Source of the DNA: Cyanobium sp.
GTDB lineage: Bacteria > Cyanobacteriota > Cyanobacteriia > PCC-6307 > Cyanobiaceae
Length of the DNA stretch: 14,064 nt
Reading direction: 5' to 3'
NCBI GenBank assembly: GCA_014191535.1
Contig: BJHC01000011.1
Coordinates: 1-14,064 of the forward strand
This document shows, in pieces, positions 12,776-14,064 of the stretch. The notes under the pieces are model-generated. The model was given only the letters and a program-made list of their open reading frames with translations, ran no database searches and was not told where the DNA came from. The position numbers and the translations under genes are program-made. Every line of letters begins with the position of its first letter. The first letter of the stretch is position 1.

Positions 12776-13834
12776 CTGAGCCCCCCCGAGCAAAGCCCCC
12801 TCGAGGCCCTGGCCTCCGCCCTGGAAGACCATCCCCAGCGGCGGGCCATTGAGCGCAGCGTTGTCAGCCTGCTGGAAATTGCCCGCGCCAGCGGCGACCC
12901 GGATGAATGGCGCCTGATCACCGGCGCCCTGGCGGATATCCGCGATGGCCTCAGCGTGTTCGCGCCCCATCGGCTCACGCGCAAGGTGTCGGTGTTCGGC
13001 TCCGCCCGCACCGCCCCCAACGACCCCGCCTATCGCCTGGCCCAGGAGCTGGCGGTGGAGGCCGTTCAACAGGGCTTTGAGGTGATGACCGGTGCCGGCG
13101 GCGGCATCATGGAGGCCGCCAACAGCGGGGCCGGCTGCGACAACAGCATTGGCCTCAATGTGGAGCTGCCGTTTGAGCAGCATGCCAACCGCTACGTGAA
13201 TGCCTGCGAAGGGCGGCTGCTGCATTTCCGTTATTTCTTCACCCGCAAACTGTTCTTCCTGCGCGAAAGCGATGCCCTGGTGGTGATGCCAGGGGGCTTT
13301 GGCACCTTCGACGAACTGTTTGAATCCCTCACCCTGATTCAGACGGGCCGCACCACCCCCATCCCCCTGGTGATGCTGGCCCCGCCGGGCGATCCGTTCT
13401 GGCCCAACTGGCTCGGAGAGATGCAGCAGGCGCTGGCCAGCCGCGGCCTGATCTCCCCGGAGGACACCACGCTGCTCAAGCAGGCCAGCTCCGCCGCGGA
13501 GGCGATGGCGATCATCAGCCACTTCTACCGGGTGTTTCACGGCGCCCAGTACGCCCAGGACTGCCTGGAGCTGCTGCTCCACGGCGCCCTCAGCGATCAG
13601 CAGCTGCACCAGCTCAACAGCCGCTTCGGAGCCCTCGTGGACGAGGGCAACATCAGCCAGGGGGAAAGCTGCGACAACCGCGGCATCCTGCGCCCCTGCC
13701 TGCGCTTTCAGTTGGATCGCCGGCGCATCGGCCTGCTCTACCAACTGCTCGATCAGCTCAACGACCTGCCGCTGGAGGGGCAACCGGCGATCGAGCAACC
13801 TGGCCAACGTGTGAGCCCAGCCCCCCAGCCATGA
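12776..13834 (+). CDS. LOG-family (TIGR00730-like) nucleotide phosphoribohydrolase-type protein, likely CTG start
   Basis: A Rossmann-fold protein of the LOG ('lysine decarboxylase-like') family, whose members release the base from nucleoside 5'-monophosphates. Family motifs are GAGGGIMEAA (106-115) and PGGFGTFDE (172-180), which carry the phosphate-binding and catalytic residues. The ATG/GTG/TTG nearest the motifs is GTG 12956. However, the frame upstream is clean back to the trxA stop and encodes a helical, family-like N-terminus (SPLEALASALEDHPQ, then IERSVVSLLEIA). Cyanobacterial homologues carry a similar extension by my recollection. The only good start is CTG 12776, giving M-S-P-P-E-Q-S-P and 352 residues; ATT 12848 and ACG 12773 are less likely. 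If the extension is not translated, the protein is 292 residues from GTG 12956. Its stop overlaps hisH by ATGA. The true substrate is unknown. Confidence 0.85.
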   Translation: MSPPEQSPLEALASALEDHPQRRAIERSVVSLLEIARASGDPDEWRLITGALADIRDGLSVFAPHRLTRKVSVFGSARTAPNDPAYRLAQELAVEAVQQGFEVMTGAGGGIMEAANSGAGCDNSIGLNVELPFEQHANRYVNACEGRLLHFRYFFTRKLFFLRESDALVVMPGGFGTFDELFESLTLIQTGRTTPIPLVMLAPPGDPFWPNWLGEMQQALASRGLISPEDTTLLKQASSAAEAMAIISHFYRVFHGAQYAQDCLELLLHGALSDQQLHQLNSRFGALVDEGNISQGESCDNRGILRPCLRFQLDRRRIGLLYQLLDQLNDLPLEGQPAIEQPGQRVSPAPQP

Positions 13835-14064
13835 CCCGCATCGGCCTGATCGACTACGGCATGGGCAACCTCCATTCCGTGCAGCGGGCCTTCGAACGGC
13901 TGGGCTGCACGGTGGACACGGTTCAGACCTCGACGGCCATGGAGGCCTGCGACGCCCTGGTGCTGCCGGGGGTGGGGGCGTTTGATCCAGCCATGGAACG
14001 GCTGCATCGATCGGGACTGGTGCCCGCCATCCGGCAGTGGTGCGGACAGGATCGCCCCCTGCTA
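13831..14064 (+). CDS. hisH: Imidazole glycerol phosphate synthase subunit HisH (partial, N-terminal 78 residues)
   Basis: Class I glutamine amidotransferase subunit that supplies ammonia to HisF in histidine synthesis; the same reaction releases AICAR to the purine pathway. Only the first 78 codons are present and the 3' end lies beyond the window. It begins MTRIGLIDYGMGNLHSVQRAF, the characteristic HisH start (I-D-Y-G-x-G-N-L-x-S). The oxyanion-region motif LPGVGAFDPAM follows at about residues 46-56. The nucleophilic cysteine (in G-x-C-x-G) would come just after the cut. ATG 13831 overlaps the LOG stop in ATGA, implying translational coupling. Confidence 0.95.
   Translation, partial: MTRIGLIDYGMGNLHSVQRAFERLGCTVDTVQTSTAMEACDALVLPGVGAFDPAMERLHRSGLVPAIRQWCGQDRPLL

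Noticed and set aside
12302..13807. 501-codon minus-strand open frame opposite trxA and LOG
   Set aside because: It spans two clear plus-strand genes and an intergenic spacer, which is typical of a GC-rich shadow.
1..14064. Mobile element, phage, CRISPR or defence island
   Set aside because: No transposase, integrase, terminal repeats, spaced repeat array or defence-type protein was seen; composition looks uniform and the genes are mainly core functions.

Overview
The window is a gene-dense, clearly GC-rich chromosomal segment from a cyanobacterium, most likely an alpha-picocyanobacterium (Synechococcus/Cyanobium type). The evidence is a plant-like CrtL lycopene cyclase next to gyrA, a free-standing CAAD/CURT1-like thylakoid membrane protein, a GuaB3-type IMP dehydrogenase without CBS domains, and a GH57/DUF1957 glucan enzyme. 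It looks like ordinary vertically inherited core genome. I see no tRNA, rRNA, CRISPR array, insertion sequence, phage gene or integrase, and no gene-free stretch above 300 bases; the longest is 211 bases at 12232-12442.

Layout. (1) 1-2557, minus strand: an NYN-domain protein, then leuA, then the first 120 codons of a sugar ABC-transporter permease that runs off the left edge. leuA stop and permease start share a base. (2) 2624-5235, plus strand: a GH57 branching-enzyme-like protein with a TTG start, overlapping an ArsS-like radical SAM protein through ATGA. (3) 5246-9225, minus strand: gyrA followed 38 bases later by crtL, converging tail to tail on the radical SAM gene. (4) 9271-14064, plus strand: a divergent DUF39 (homocysteine-biosynthesis family) protein, a CAAD/CURT1 protein, guaB3, trxA, a LOG-family protein and the start of hisH at the right edge.

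How the genes fit together. These are mostly housekeeping functions: leucine synthesis (leuA), histidine synthesis (hisH), guanine nucleotides (guaB3), DNA supercoiling (gyrA), carotenoids (crtL), thylakoid architecture (CAAD), redox control (trxA) and glycogen-type glucan metabolism (GH57). The tight overlaps (leuA/permease, GH57/radical SAM, LOG/hisH) point to translational coupling between genes with no obvious shared pathway, as is common in compact picocyanobacterial genomes.

Most worth a second look: the LOG protein has no ATG, GTG or TTG for its conserved N-terminus and seems to start at CTG just after the in-frame trxA stop; the DUF39 protein appears to lack both cysteines of the methanogen family; the 211-base guaB3-trxA spacer holds four consecutive hairpins; and the NYN protein has altered active-site positions. 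I found no clear evidence of a wholly new multi-gene system.
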